Origin: Ceriagrion tenellum
Taxonomy: Eukaryota; Arthropoda; Insecta; Odonata; Coenagrionidae
DNA: 64,000 nt
Assembly: GCA_963169105.1 (NCBI GenBank)
Contig: OY720643.1
Span: 80,025,696-80,089,695 of the forward strand
Reading direction: 5' to 3'
Position 1 is the stretch's first letter. Every line of letters begins with the position of its first letter. A program made the translations under genes and the position numbers. This document shows, in pieces, positions 51,442-62,860 of this stretch. Below the pieces are notes generated by a model, which was given only the letters and a program-made list of their open reading frames with translations, did not search any database and was not told the origin of the DNA.

Positions 51442-51824
51442 AAGGTGAGTCAATAAAAAAGTCGCAAAACTGAATTGAGGCAAAAATAATTAAAGTAACA
51501 ATCTGACATTTATTTCACTTTTCCACATATTCACCCTGTATATTCAGGCACTTATCCCATCTCTTTACAAGTCCTTGAAAGCCAGCAGCAAAGAAGTCCT
51601 TTGGTTGCTATCGCAGCCAACGTGTAACCTCATAGATTACAGCATCATCTGTATCAAAATTAAGGCCACCCAAATGATTTTTTAGGGGCCCAAACAGATG
51701 AAAATCACTGGGGGCTAAGTCAGGACTGTACGGTGGATGTTCCAAGCGTTCTCAATGAAATGATTAAGACTGATGCTGATGATGAAATACTGACGTTTAA
51801 GACTTATTTATTGACTCACCCTCG
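51442..51824 (-). mobile_element. 383-bp mariner deletion derivative with intact ends
   Basis: Left end CGAAGGTGAGTCAATAAAAA and right end (inverse) CGAGGGTGAGTCAATAAATA match at 22 of the first 24 bases. TA lies outside each (51440-51441, 51825-51826). On the minus strand the end of a mariner transposase reads LEHPPYSPDLAPSDFHLFGP, LKNHLGGLNFDTDDAV, EVTRWLR, TAG, then QPKDFFAAGFQGLVKRWDKC. The PDLAPSD block with the last catalytic Asp is intact, and the only stop is the single TAG after WLR. All upstream transposase is deleted, the junction lying about 51747. It belongs to a different mariner family from the copy at 46125. Confidence 0.92.
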
Positions 51825-51826
51825 TA

Positions 51827-53669
51827 TACCAGAAGCTGCATGGACGCAGAGATATTTATTCCAGGTTTCTTTTTACCTTGATATGTCCGTAATATTTGTA
51901 AAAAATATGTTTTCTCTTCAACGAGCCAATTTTTCCTATTCTCGGTCGACTACCAATTCTCTCTGTATTCATAAACAAGAAATGAAGTTACACTCCCGAA
52001 GACGGGTGTTTAACATATCTCATCCGGAAGAACTGCCCGAGAGTATCGGAGCACGTGCTCTATCCACACCGCCAGGTGCTATCTTCGTTAGATGTAATCT
52101 TGACCCATAAAGTCCAGGAGGGGGAATGAATTGCTGAGTGAGAAAACTCAGCAGGGAGCAAGAGTTGTTAGCATAAACATGCACCACGAAGCGTGCATCA
52201 AACCGTATTTCTTGAGGACATACAGCGCACACCACAGTATAGCAAGGACTGTAGAACCTGAGAAGCATGTTAATCGGATGGTGTGTAGTAGTAGCCTTTG
52301 GTATACTACCTTCTCATCGAATGGGAAGAAAAATGTTGTTGTGACCACACAATACACTTGTTTCGTGGCAAAATACGATTGTTGTGAGGTTTTAAAGAGA
52401 ATTCTGCGGCTGCGTCGTCGTAACACGTACATGAGGTTAAGGTATCTTTTTATCTCTCCCACTGTTTTCACTTACTCCAAGATAAATATCGTGTCCATTT
52501 TGTACCCGTAATTCGACCGTTAATTCAAATGTTTATGCGAAGAAAACCTTAAGGTCAACTGCATTATCTTAGGGAGATACAAGCCTCCCGTGGCGCGAAC
52601 TTTAAATGGAATATTCTAATTTACCAAGATTTATGAACAAGGGCAAAGGTATTTATTTCAGAAGAAAATCTTATTAAGAACGAAGTTTCAGCATACATAA
52701 AAAAATATATGGATATATAATTTTAGCATGGGCTATCGAATATTCCTCTATGAGTTTCTGATAATTTATACTTTTCATTATTTATTACGTATATATAACT
52801 CTTGTGTCAAGTGTTCATAGTTATATTATAGATTAGATTAGTAGATTCTGTAGCAATTGTAGCATACCTATAGTATGGTGCATGTTGGTGAAGGTTTATG
52901 TCTTCACTCTAGTTCATATTAGTGATAATTTATCCCCTGACAAACTCATTGAGTGGATTTCAGGGAAATGGGTAAATGAAAATATAACGTTGCACAAGTA
53001 CTTCTGTAATAGAACAATTCATATGACATAACACTAAGTTGATGTTAAAATATGAACCATTTAATTGTCTCCAGGTTGGTAAAATACATACCTCGTGATA
53101 CTCTTTCTTTAAACTTATAGCTGGATTTAAGATAAAATATTCGTAATTTTTGCATGCAGAACGTACGTATCTGTTGGAGCATATTCAGCACCATACAATA
53201 ACTCTCGCTCTGGATATGTCGAAATTAGGTATCTTATATCTTACCATTCTTTAACTAACTATCTGAAATATTTAGTTAATAAAATATTGATACAATTTGA
53301 AAGACGCATTCAAATCATATTTTCCAGTATTTTCAAAGGATTGCCAAAAATGTAGTTAATCAATGAAAAATCCCCAAACTTCATCAGAAAGTAATATTTG
53401 CCGATAGACTTAAATCATAAAAAACTTAAATCTTTAAATCTCCCAGCTATTCATTTAATTGTTCCAAAACAAGTGCCAGCATATGTTTTTTAAGTACACA
53501 TTTTTGGAAAATAATACCTTACTACGCTTTCTTGCTTGAATTTCTGACGTAAGACAATTTTTAGGTAAACAGGCTTATATGCTATGTTGTAAAATGAATT
53601 GACAGTACTAAAAACACTTAATTTCTAATAAATTTCGAGCATTATAAGCATGGGAGTTTTTTCATAACT
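51827..53669. other. No gene recognised
   Basis: Frames at 51733-52110 begin inside the mariner and run out of it, so they are incidental. Overlapping opposite-strand frames at 52131-52511 and 52148-52471 are unrecognised. The rest is AT-rich. Confidence 0.4.
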
Positions 53670-54230
53670 CTTGAGTATCCTCCTACGAAACTGCTCGAAC
53701 GGCAGCCAAAGTTGGCAAGGAAACGATGGATCTTTTGCGACTTTCCATTATTACCCCGCAGTGATATTTGCATCAGATTCTATTCCGTGCGAGGAGGCGG
53801 AGGAAATCTTCCGCTGGATGTTATCATTTCACCTATATTCTCATTCAGCAGCCAGACGAGCATGCTGCCAGAGTCGCCAAGACATTGAGCGCAATCTCAG
53901 ACGGAGAGAAACGAGCCCAATTCCGTCTGCGACTCTCAGTCCCTCATTTGAGGCGAAAAAGCGTCCGACCCTCCTTCCCATTTCCCCGCCCACCTATTTG
54001 CAATTAAAACTACAAGAAGAGGAAAGGAGCCACGCTCGGCTCCCTGTGGACAAAGGACGCCTCAATTAAGTTCAAAAAACCTTCCAGTTTGGCTGCAGTC
54101 ATAATGAAGTAATTGTACTAAAGTAGAGAGTGTGCGCGGCGGCAAAGAGGCCTAAAATACTTCCATCCTCACAACTCCTCACTTATGGAAACTGTGGCGG
54201 TTTTTTTTTCTTAGCGTAACTCCCTGCTGC
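53670..54230. other. GC-rich island
   Basis: GC-richer DNA with two overlapping plus-strand frames (53671-54069 and 53768-54007) in different registers. The longer is 132 codons, arginine- and serine-rich towards the end, and is not recognised. Confidence 0.45.
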
Positions 54231-57200
54231 AAAGAAATGTTAAATTTAAGGGAACTTATGTTATAAAATGTGGGGAACTTTAATTTGTGTATCATCATTA
54301 TCTTGACATCCTGTACAAAATTATTTGTGAAACTGTAATAGTGAACTGGGCAATGTGCAATTTATGTCAGTTCAGGGTTATTGATGTAAAATTCATGCAA
54401 AAACTTACATTGCGTTTCTATATAGGTGCCATGATATAACATTTTCTGCTTCTCGGTGCTGATGGGAACGGAATAATATCAACGCGGGTTTCAAGACACA
54501 CGACAATTAAGGTAAAAATATAGGTATATGCCTTATTTATATGATGCAGTGCGCTTTGGCGTAGATATTACATTCATAAATTATTTGTATTCTTCTCTTG
54601 TTTAATTTAGAATTTATAAATGTTCTCTGAAAGAGGTCCCCTACGACATGCACCGTTTATGTCGCATACTTTTAGGTTCGACCTAATTTCTGTGATTTCT
54701 TGAGGTATGTTCAGCGATCGACCTACTGTCACTTTTTCTTCGAGAATACGGTGCATTAAGAGAACAAAAATGCACAAATACGATACAGCAACAGCAAGGC
54801 ACACAATTTACACAAAAATAAGAGAATATCCACATAGATCTTACATTATTAACATTAAGTCCTTAATCTCTTAACTTCTAACCACTTGACAGGGAAACAA
54901 TATGTCGATAGACATATTTACGATTGATTTTTGGCAACGCATGATTTTATTGGTTATTTTCTTCCATTTTGACAGTTATTTTTTTGAGCAGTTTACGTAA
55001 AATGTTAAGTACTCTCCATGTGATGGTGGGAGAGACGTTAAAAATGTACTCGTCATAATATCGAATTTATATTTTAAGTTTTTCGCATTTAAACATGAAG
55101 GTATCCGGCAGATATCTATAGTCCCTTATAATGTCCTATGGATACTCGCTATTGCTCCTCAAGCCTTCAAATTATATGAATCACACAATTTGTGATCTAA
55201 CAAGCAATTACAGACCCTTCACTAACTATTAACTTACTAGCGCGGGGTCAAAATGGTTATCAAGGCAAGAGAGTTTGAGTTTTTAACTGCATGGCCATTT
55301 CTCCTTAGTTAGGCAAATTATTATCCGATAAATTATAATCAATCGTATTTGAATTCTTCAAGAGCATTTTTGTGTCACTAACGTACTTTTGGACTAGACA
55401 AAATGGGAAAAGATTGAGTGAAAGTCAACTCACTCCTCCCACGTAAACATTTATTAATATACGGCGCGAAAAAATAGGGGTGATACATCAAGAAAACTAA
55501 CCTAGCCCGCAACAAAGTGGAAGAGATAACTTCTCCCAAATGAATTTATAACCGTCCAAGGCAACCTGAGAGAGAACTACCACCCTTCTTCCATTAGCCA
55601 CCGCTTGAGTCCAAGCCACATAAAAAGACTCCAAACCACCTCTTACTGATATTTCTCAAGACAAACGGTCTCAGCAAACCCCCAGCGCACAGAGTTCTCA
55701 TACATCTGGCAAAGTGCACCAACTGCATCCGTAAAATACAAGGCATCTACCCAGAAAATCTCTTGTTTAATTGCGTGCTGGGAAAATGTCATGTAGCATG
55801 GGAGTTTTCGGTATGGTAAGTGGTCAATCACAGTCATGCACACTATAAAGTGCAGTAATGAATAAAGCACCTCTTATTGTATCTCTCTTTCCTCTGTGTG
55901 TTGGCATTTTTTTTAAAGCACTCGGAACGTTTTTCCTGAAATTCAATTATCAATTCAAGAAACATTTTGAGTTCCAACCACGATTGCATTTGTCAGGAGA
56001 TTAAACTGAATGCTACTTCAAGAGATCTGCTTGAAGTTAAAATCAATCAGGCAGAACCGAGCATACCAACAAGTTTACTCGCACATAGTAAATAATAAAA
56101 GTAAAGTAAAGTAAAAAGTAATAAATTACAAATAGTAAGTTTTAAATGTGATATAAGAATTAACTTTGCGTGTAATAACATGTTAGGTCTTCTAATTGTG
56201 ATTGCGATAATTTTCCCAAGATTTGCCGTTAAGAACACTTTACGACATGATCATATGTGCCACTTATAAGCACATATGTGCTTTTCCCAAACAACTTGTA
56301 TAGCTTAAAATCATTTGATAACATATTTACGCTGCTAAAACGTTCATTGAAGAGCTTACAGAAACGCATTTCAGGAAGCCTTTGGCCACGAAGTCTAGAA
56401 AACGTATTGGAAAAAATGCTCTTTAAGGGAAAAATTAAAATTTGTATAACCATATTAGATAATTATTTAAGGGATCAGTGTTATTTATGCTACATTCTTT
56501 GGAGAGAGTTTCGAGGAGGAACGCATTTAAAATTTTATTTATCCCTAAAAAATATGGAGTATTATAAGCTCTCGAGCAGAACTCCTATTTAGAAGCTAAT
56601 ATTTGAATATTGGACTTGATGCTGCCCTTTGCATAAAAATATACTGCATGAATAATCGAAAAAGGCATTTTTTCATACTACCAACGAACGCAAAATAAAT
56701 CAATATATACTAAACGGAACCCGGGGTTAGAGATAACAGCTTTCCAGACACTAGTTTCTTGTCTATTTAAAATAGCGTATGCACGGCTTTTAAACCAGTG
56801 TATTTTACTAAAAGTGTCAAATTAAAAAGTTCAACTCATTAAATACTATTTATTTGCAACAAATGCTAAGTATAAAGTACAAGGAGATCAAACAAGGCTG
56901 AAAAAGGCGCACAGTAGTATTTTTTATTAATTTAAGACCATATGCATATAAACAGTAAATATTTAATTCATAGTGAAGGTTACCTTAAGCCTAAAATAGG
57001 ATTTGTATAATCTACAAATTATTTTGATCACCTCGGTCGATTTTGCCGACATGTTCGTCTTTTCCTGGTACTTATATCACTGCGTTTGTCTCCTTTTCTG
57101 TTGATCGTATGAAGAGATTGTTCATTTCACAAGAGTGTGCCATTGTGTCCCCATAGTCCTCCGAACATATTAGTTTATCTTTTTACGCAAACGCAAGCAG

Positions 57201-57363
57201 TATTATAAAAGTCATTATGAGAAATATATTTCTTTGAAATATCGTTTACATAGCCACCGCATTCGACGCTGCTTAAAGCGAGGAAGAGAGTATTTTGACT
57301 AAATGCTAAAACCTCCAATGTTTAGATTCAATCCAACGATTAGAAAAAGTATCACACTTCTTC
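54231..57363. other. AT-rich stretch, no gene recognised
   Basis: Frames at 54607-54804, 55643-55870, 56047-56238 and 56229-56592 show no family resemblance, and the last pair overlap on opposite strands. Confidence 0.4.
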
Positions 57364-57420
57364 ACCCACATCTACCTATTACCCTGCTAGTCACCACAGG
57401 GGTGTTTGGTAGGGGGTGAC
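57364..57420 (+). repeat. Insect dispersed repeat, copy 2
   Basis: ACCCACATCTACCTATTACC then CTGCTAGTCACCACAGGGG and TTTGGTAGGGGGTGA share the order and spacing of the motif at 10947. A third, more diverged copy lies 240 bp downstream. Confidence 0.6.
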
Positions 57421-57604
57421 TTATCGTCAACATGAAATAATACCATGCCATGGCGTTCGAGCGAATCCACGGAGCATATTGATCGGCAATTCCTTTAAGT
57501 TAAAAAAAACACTTGTAATATACATAACGATCGGCAAAAAATCAGAAAAAATAATAGACCTAATTTCCCGAATAGAAGCTTTACTCACACTACCATAACT
57601 CGTA

Positions 57605-57660
57605 CATATACATCTACTTATTACCTTGTAAGTCACAACAAGGGTATTTGGCAGGGGGGA
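57605..57660 (+). repeat. Insect dispersed repeat, copy 3
   Basis: ATATACATCTACTTATTACC, TTGTAAGTCACAACAAGGG and TATTTGGCAGGGGGG align with 57364-57420. The pair in direct orientation may be a local duplication of about 240 bp, but the spacer between them was not seen to repeat. Confidence 0.6.
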
Positions 57661-58794
57661 TGCAAGAAAAAGAATGAACCAACAACTACTCCTCGAAATC
57701 CAATGACAAAAAGCGAAAGCACTACATATTCGAATATACCCGAAATAAAATTACGCCACCTATTTCTGGCTCCTTCTATCAAATCCCATCGACCTACATA
57801 GCAGGCCCGAAAGCCATTTAAAAAAAAAAAGATTCTTTTTCATCAGTCTCATTGCTTCAGTCTCTTATCGACCAAGAGCTTCTGCCACAACTGAATCGAA
57901 GAGAAGGCCCAGAATCCGGTAAATGCGTTTTGGGGAGTGGATGCTTGTTCCTTACCCTCTTATCTCCTCGATTTTTCTTAATCTAATAGATATTTCATAA
58001 CTTTTGCATTATTAGTGCCCTCGCCAGTGGCAATCTACTCGAGATAGCCTATCTGAAAAAAAACACCGGGTGAGCACAGAACTCAATCAAGAATCTTGAT
58101 TCGATGAGGGCCTGGGAAGTAAGACTTCGTCTTAAGCGTCCGACCAGGATGCGATCTTTGCTCAGCTAATGCACTTGCCAGGAACGATCGCTAACTCGAA
58201 GTGTTCCCACTCAGATAGCTTCATCCTCTCCTATATGTACCTTCTCATTTATGAGAAAAAGGGCAATGCGACTAAAAACCACTCGCTGATGAGCTTTCAA
58301 TGGCACATTTCCTCCCCCCCACCTTATCCTCTCCCCTCAAAGATCCCAGGGAGAATAAAAACTGAGATGGGACGAATTACCTGATAAGAACTTATCGTAA
58401 GGGAGGAAGTGTTCTTTTCCCGCGGAAATAGATTGAAGTAGAGGAGTAAAAAGTAGCTCTAAGTTAGAGTGGATTCTTTTTAAGGCAAAGATAAAAGCCT
58501 CAAGTGCTTTAAATAGAAGAAGATGACACAGCCGCAAGTGACTCGAAAATAAACCTGAAATGTGATCAAGGAGAATTGAAATATCTTCTCGGCACAGAAA
58601 ACTGTACTTAAGTTTTATGTGAAAAAAAAACTTTTTATGGACCAATTTAGAAATGTGGACCAGGCCATCAAGTCCAGAAAATATCATCGAAGTAAATTTA
58701 TAGTTCCAAAAACCAGTTAGCTATTCGTTCCCGGTTTGGTTTATATTAAAAAGATATAATTATTAATCATAATTTATATTTAAAAATGGTAATT
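57661..58794. other. No recognised feature
   Basis: Mixed composition with a poly-A run near 57822-57832. The minus frame 58337-58687 (116 codons) is leucine-, serine- and histidine-rich and unrecognised. Confidence 0.4.
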
Positions 58795-59115
58795 AGAATC
58801 GTTTCAGGTAAATCTCAATACTATCACTAGTTCCCCTTCTTTGTTTCATTAAAATTGTTACCTTTAAGACATTTATATATTTATAAAGTCCTCTGGGTAT
58901 ATTATTTGAGAAGTGGGAATAAACCTTTGCAAATAACGCGATATAACCTTTAATTGAACCGAACATAACTCTCTTAAAAAGATGCTTTTTGTATATGGGA
59001 CCTAAAGTGTACAATTTTATACCAGTGAATATTAAGGTCAATATTAACACAAAATTCCTTATAATGACAGTGGAATGGCTACTTACTCAGCACAGTGTAG
59101 ATCAGATATATTTAG
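58795..59115 (+). mobile_element. Strongly decayed LINE C-terminus
   Basis: Reading the plus strand across several shifts gives ISILSLVPLLCFIKIVTFKT, then IEPNITLLKRCFLYMGPKVY, NFIPVNIKVN and TVEWLLTQHSVDQIY. The order of MGPKVYNFIP followed about 20 residues later by EWLL matches the GPKLYNxLP ... WL end of CR1/Jockey-type reverse transcriptases, also seen as FLGPK ... KKWLF in the LINE at 13057-13915. Many stops; long dead. The overlapping minus frame 58793-59050 is its shadow. Confidence 0.55.
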
Positions 59116-60719
59116 TATTATTGAGTGAAATTTCTTGTATTTATTGTATTTATCCTGTTTTACTCATCGTAAAACTGTATTGTCTCTAGTATTAGTTTTT
59201 TTAAGTTTATAAATTGTTATTGTTCTTATGGAAATATGCAGCTAAGCAGTGTTGTGAAGGTAGCCTCGACTCATTTTTTTCTTAAAGGCAATCTAAAGCT
59301 TCCTAAAATGTATGTATGAAATCTTTGTTTTTTTTGTGAGAATGTTGATTTGGGAAGTAATAAAAACTTATTATTATATTACCAATATTTCACTTAAAAT
59401 TCAGCGCATACTTAAACTCAATGAGATTTCCCAAAGTTTTGTTAGTGAGACTGGCATTTGCTAAATACTGCAATATAGAGCGTCCATTATCATAACACCA
59501 CATTCCTTCGTCATATATTACCCAATTCCTCCATATCGCAGAGGATTTTCTCTAAATTTGTCTTCTATGAGATTCAATTTTCCTACCCTTTATTCAATAT
59601 ACTCCAGACTCCGTCCGGAATGTCCAAACCTTTATGCCAACTTTGTCAAACTATATCTTGTTTTGGTGCACCTTTTTAATTCCCCCAATATATACATTGT
59701 GAATTGCACCTCACTTCGTTGCAGCTAACATTTACCTCAGGATTTACTTTCCATGTACGTGACTCAGCTCTGTGACGGATTTTAGAGACCGAGCATCTCA
59801 CTCGTACACCAGAACTATAGCACGGGAACGGCACTCGTATTTTTCAATGGCACTCATAAGAGAGAAAACGTGGTGATCACTCGAAAAGATTTTGTTGGCA
59901 GATTTAAATCATTAATTTTAATTGATGGGGTGGATTCTTTGAACAGCAACATGGAGCATCTCCTTAATGGAGCGATTTGTGGTTTGGATAACAAAAATAG
60001 GAACAATGATCTCACCCTAAGTCTCATAATAAATTTCGCTATAATGATACTAGCTTTGGGCGCAGTATAAGCAAGGGAGGGCTCAAGGTCTAGGATCAAA
60101 TTAACCTTACAATTCCTTACTTGTTGGCATTAGTCCTGATCGTTATGTTACCGCATGACACATTTGCATATCAATTTGCCTACTCTTCAGGAAACGCATG
60201 CGTTGCTTCACACAATGGCCGTCTGTATGTAGCTGCACGACCAAGACGCTCGTTTACGGTGAATTACTAGCGTCATTCTCATCTCCGGTGTCGCTTTCAT
60301 TGAAGAAGTTTAACACAGCATTTCAATCACCAAAACTCATGATTAACTTAGTTAATTCAAAAGTTTCGTCGCATCAGCTCATCTGAGATACACGCTTTCT
60401 TTGTTAATTATTTTCTGAAACTGCTTCTCACGAATAACTTTCTGTTTATATATTGGTGTATGACTTATTTAAGATTCAGTCTACATGTTTAGTTGAGTTT
60501 CCTAAGCTGATTAGCAACCCTTGTAGTGGCGATTTTCCCCTGCATTTGATATTTCAGATAAGATAAGGATTTCAGATTAGGATTAAATCCACATACAAAA
60601 AGATTGCCTAAAATACTTTCTAATAATTGATGCTATATATTATATTACTTTTATACGTAAGTACGTACTATGACATTGTGCCCAAATAAGATACAAAAAA
60701 TTGTTGGTTGTATTGATTA
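59116..60719. other. No gene recognised
   Basis: A pair of complementary frames at 59854-60099 (minus) and 59870-60070 (plus) stay open over the same 200 bp. The plus one reads KDFVGRFKSLILIDGVDSLN and looks protein-like, but I cannot place it in a family. The rest is AT-rich. Confidence 0.35.
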
Positions 60720-61370
60720 ATTAATAACGTAATGGAAGAAAACTCAACATCTAACCAGCAGCAATGAAGATGTAGAAATTGGCGGGAATAAAATAAAAAA
60801 GTATCCCATGTATTTAGGATCAGTAGTACAAATTGATGGATCCTCAAAATTGGATATTGAGAATCGGATATGCCAGAGCAGAAGGGCAATTGGAATATTG
60901 AATCCCTTACTATGGAGCAGCAACATACTCAATAGAACAAAAACAAAAATACATAAAGCAATAGTAGAAAGTATAATGCTTTATGGAGCCGAAACATGGC
61001 CTACAAATGAAAGAGAAAAAAGTTAACTATGATACACTGAAATGGACTTTTGGCGGAGGTCGGCTAAGAAATCAAGAATAGAAAGAGTTAGAAATGAGCA
61101 GATAAGAGAAATCATGCAGGTAGAGAAGGATGTAGTGGAGACTATTGAAGAAAGACGATGGTATGGACACGTCCAAAGATTGTGGGATTGTAGAATACTG
61201 AAAGCTGCTCTAAAATAGGTTCCGGAAGGCAGAAGGAGAAGAGGAAGACGCAAGAAGTCACGGTAGGATGAAGTGAGGAAGGAAATGGATGGGAGGGGGT
61301 TGGATATGGAAGATGCATTTGATAGGGACTGGTAGAGAGTGTGGAATTGGGAGATGGACCTGATGAGTGG
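60720..61370 (+). mobile_element. LINE reverse-transcriptase C-terminus
   Basis: Blocks in order are KKYPMYLGSVVQIDGSSKLD, IENRICQSRRAIGILN, KIHKAIVESIMLYGAETWPT and, after TAA and TGA-type breaks near 61024, EMDFWRRSAKKSRIERVRNE and QIREIMQVEKDVVETIEER. Then come RRWYGHVQRLWD, VPEGRRRRGRRKKS, EVRKEMDGRGLDMEDAFDRD and W. YLGSxV, LYGAETW, EMDFWRRSAR, WYGHVQR and GRRxRGRxxKS are characteristic of one widespread insect LINE family. At least four nonsense codons are present (near 61023, 61216, 61264 and 61333). The minus frames at 61023-61456 are shadows. Confidence 0.88.
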
Positions 61371-62349
61371 ACCCTACTTATGGAAAGATAAATGTGTTGG
61401 GTTTGGGGAGGAAAACTGCTGTTAAGTGGAATATCCCTAGTAAAATAAATTGACAAATCTAATCCCTAAAGGAAAATATTTCTACTAAAAAATGTAAAGC
61501 AGCTTCTTGAGTAAAATTTTCAGTTTTTTTCAATTAATCGTTTAAATTTTATGCCTATACAAAGGGCTTAGGAATAAATGTTTATAGAATGTCAATTAAA
61601 AGTTACTTGTTTATGTTAAGTTTATGATTTACGCATCGCATTTAAAGTAAAATACTATTGACACAAGATAAGCAGAGTAAATTATTTTGTGGAAAAGTAC
61701 AAAGTATTTTACCGAACTATCGATGAATACAGAATTGATAATAAGTTACATTCAAATGTATCTGAATTCTTAAAGAAAGCGCATTTACCTCACAGCAGTC
61801 ATTAACTGAGGAAATGCATTAAAAACCATTGCTATACTTCCATTCTAAATCAATAAAATTATGTTGATTGAAGCCATAAGCACGCTCAATTCGCATTGTA
61901 ATGATGACATTTTTATTTAATAAAGTTCTTATTGCTGTTGGATCTCACTTTTAAACGAATGATTAAATACTTTTCATCGATCAGGCATGATAAAATTGAG
62001 CATTTGTTGCCTATATTCAAGAGGGAATTGAGAGTCTTTTGCTTGACTTAAATTCTTCAATATCATAAAATAATTTCCTAGAAATAAAAAATACGCTCCA
62101 CTCAATAAAATAGACTCCAACATATGCCAAAAATAAATGTATTATACTTCTGCAGAGATCATATGGCAGTGAATGAGTTTATTCGGACTAAACTCAGGAG
62201 GATAGATTAATGAATTATGGCGCAGCAAGAAGAACGATGCTATGCTCACGAAAGTCACTGCGATAATGAAATTCCTGGCAGTAATTCTGCTCTCCTTTAT
62301 ACTCTCGATTAAATTTTCTGCCGGTGCAAGGCGTGTGATTAATCGTCGA
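61371..62349. other. No recognised feature
   Basis: AT-rich, with a GC increase from about 62210. The first bases may be the 3' UTR of the LINE. Confidence 0.4.
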
Positions 62350-62860
62350 CTGACTTGATTGGTCGCCTAAGTGCGGTGCAGCGACCAAACTATCCGCGAC
62401 ATCAGTCTCGTTCAGACGGGGCACGAGGCAAAATTACGCCATTTTTCTTCCTCGCAGGATCGGCCCGGCGCAGTGCAGCCTTCCTTTGTTTCTTTCACTT
62501 TTTCGTCATTCTTTTTTTTTCTCCCACCCCCTTCCCTAGCTCCACTTGCCGAATGTGTGCGGGAGACGACGGCGACCATATCCCCTCGCTCCGCGCGGCC
62601 ATTTTTCAACCCCCTTTCACTTGTTTATCGCTTTTCTTTCCCCCTTCTTATGTTACAGCTTTATCCCTCTCAGCCCACTCACTCCCGCCTCCACCCAACA
62701 CCCATTTCCGCACTTTCTCAACTTTTTTCCCAAGTTCAACTCCGCATACCCCCCTTTACCTAAGGCCCCACGCCCCCTTTTCCCATACTTTCCCTCCAAA
62801 CCTTTCACCAAATTTCCTCGCATTTCTTTCATGCCAACGATTCTCAGCTCTCACAATCAC
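62350..62860. other. GC-rich, pyrimidine-skewed island with short palindrome
   Basis: TTGGTCGC at 62359-62366 is repeated in inverse as GCGACCAA at 62381-62388, and includes an ATTGG (CCAAT-box-like) word. From 62500 the + strand is strongly C/T-rich, making the 183-, 130- and 109-codon plus frames here low-complexity proline/serine/phenylalanine sequence rather than genes. Confidence 0.5.

Noticed and set aside
53671..54069. 132-codon open frame on plus
   Set aside because: GC-rich island, second overlapping frame in another register, no recognisable domain.
59854..60099. Complementary open frames, the plus one with protein-like sequence
   Set aside because: I could not tie it to any family, and both strands being open suggests chance. 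A profile search would decide.
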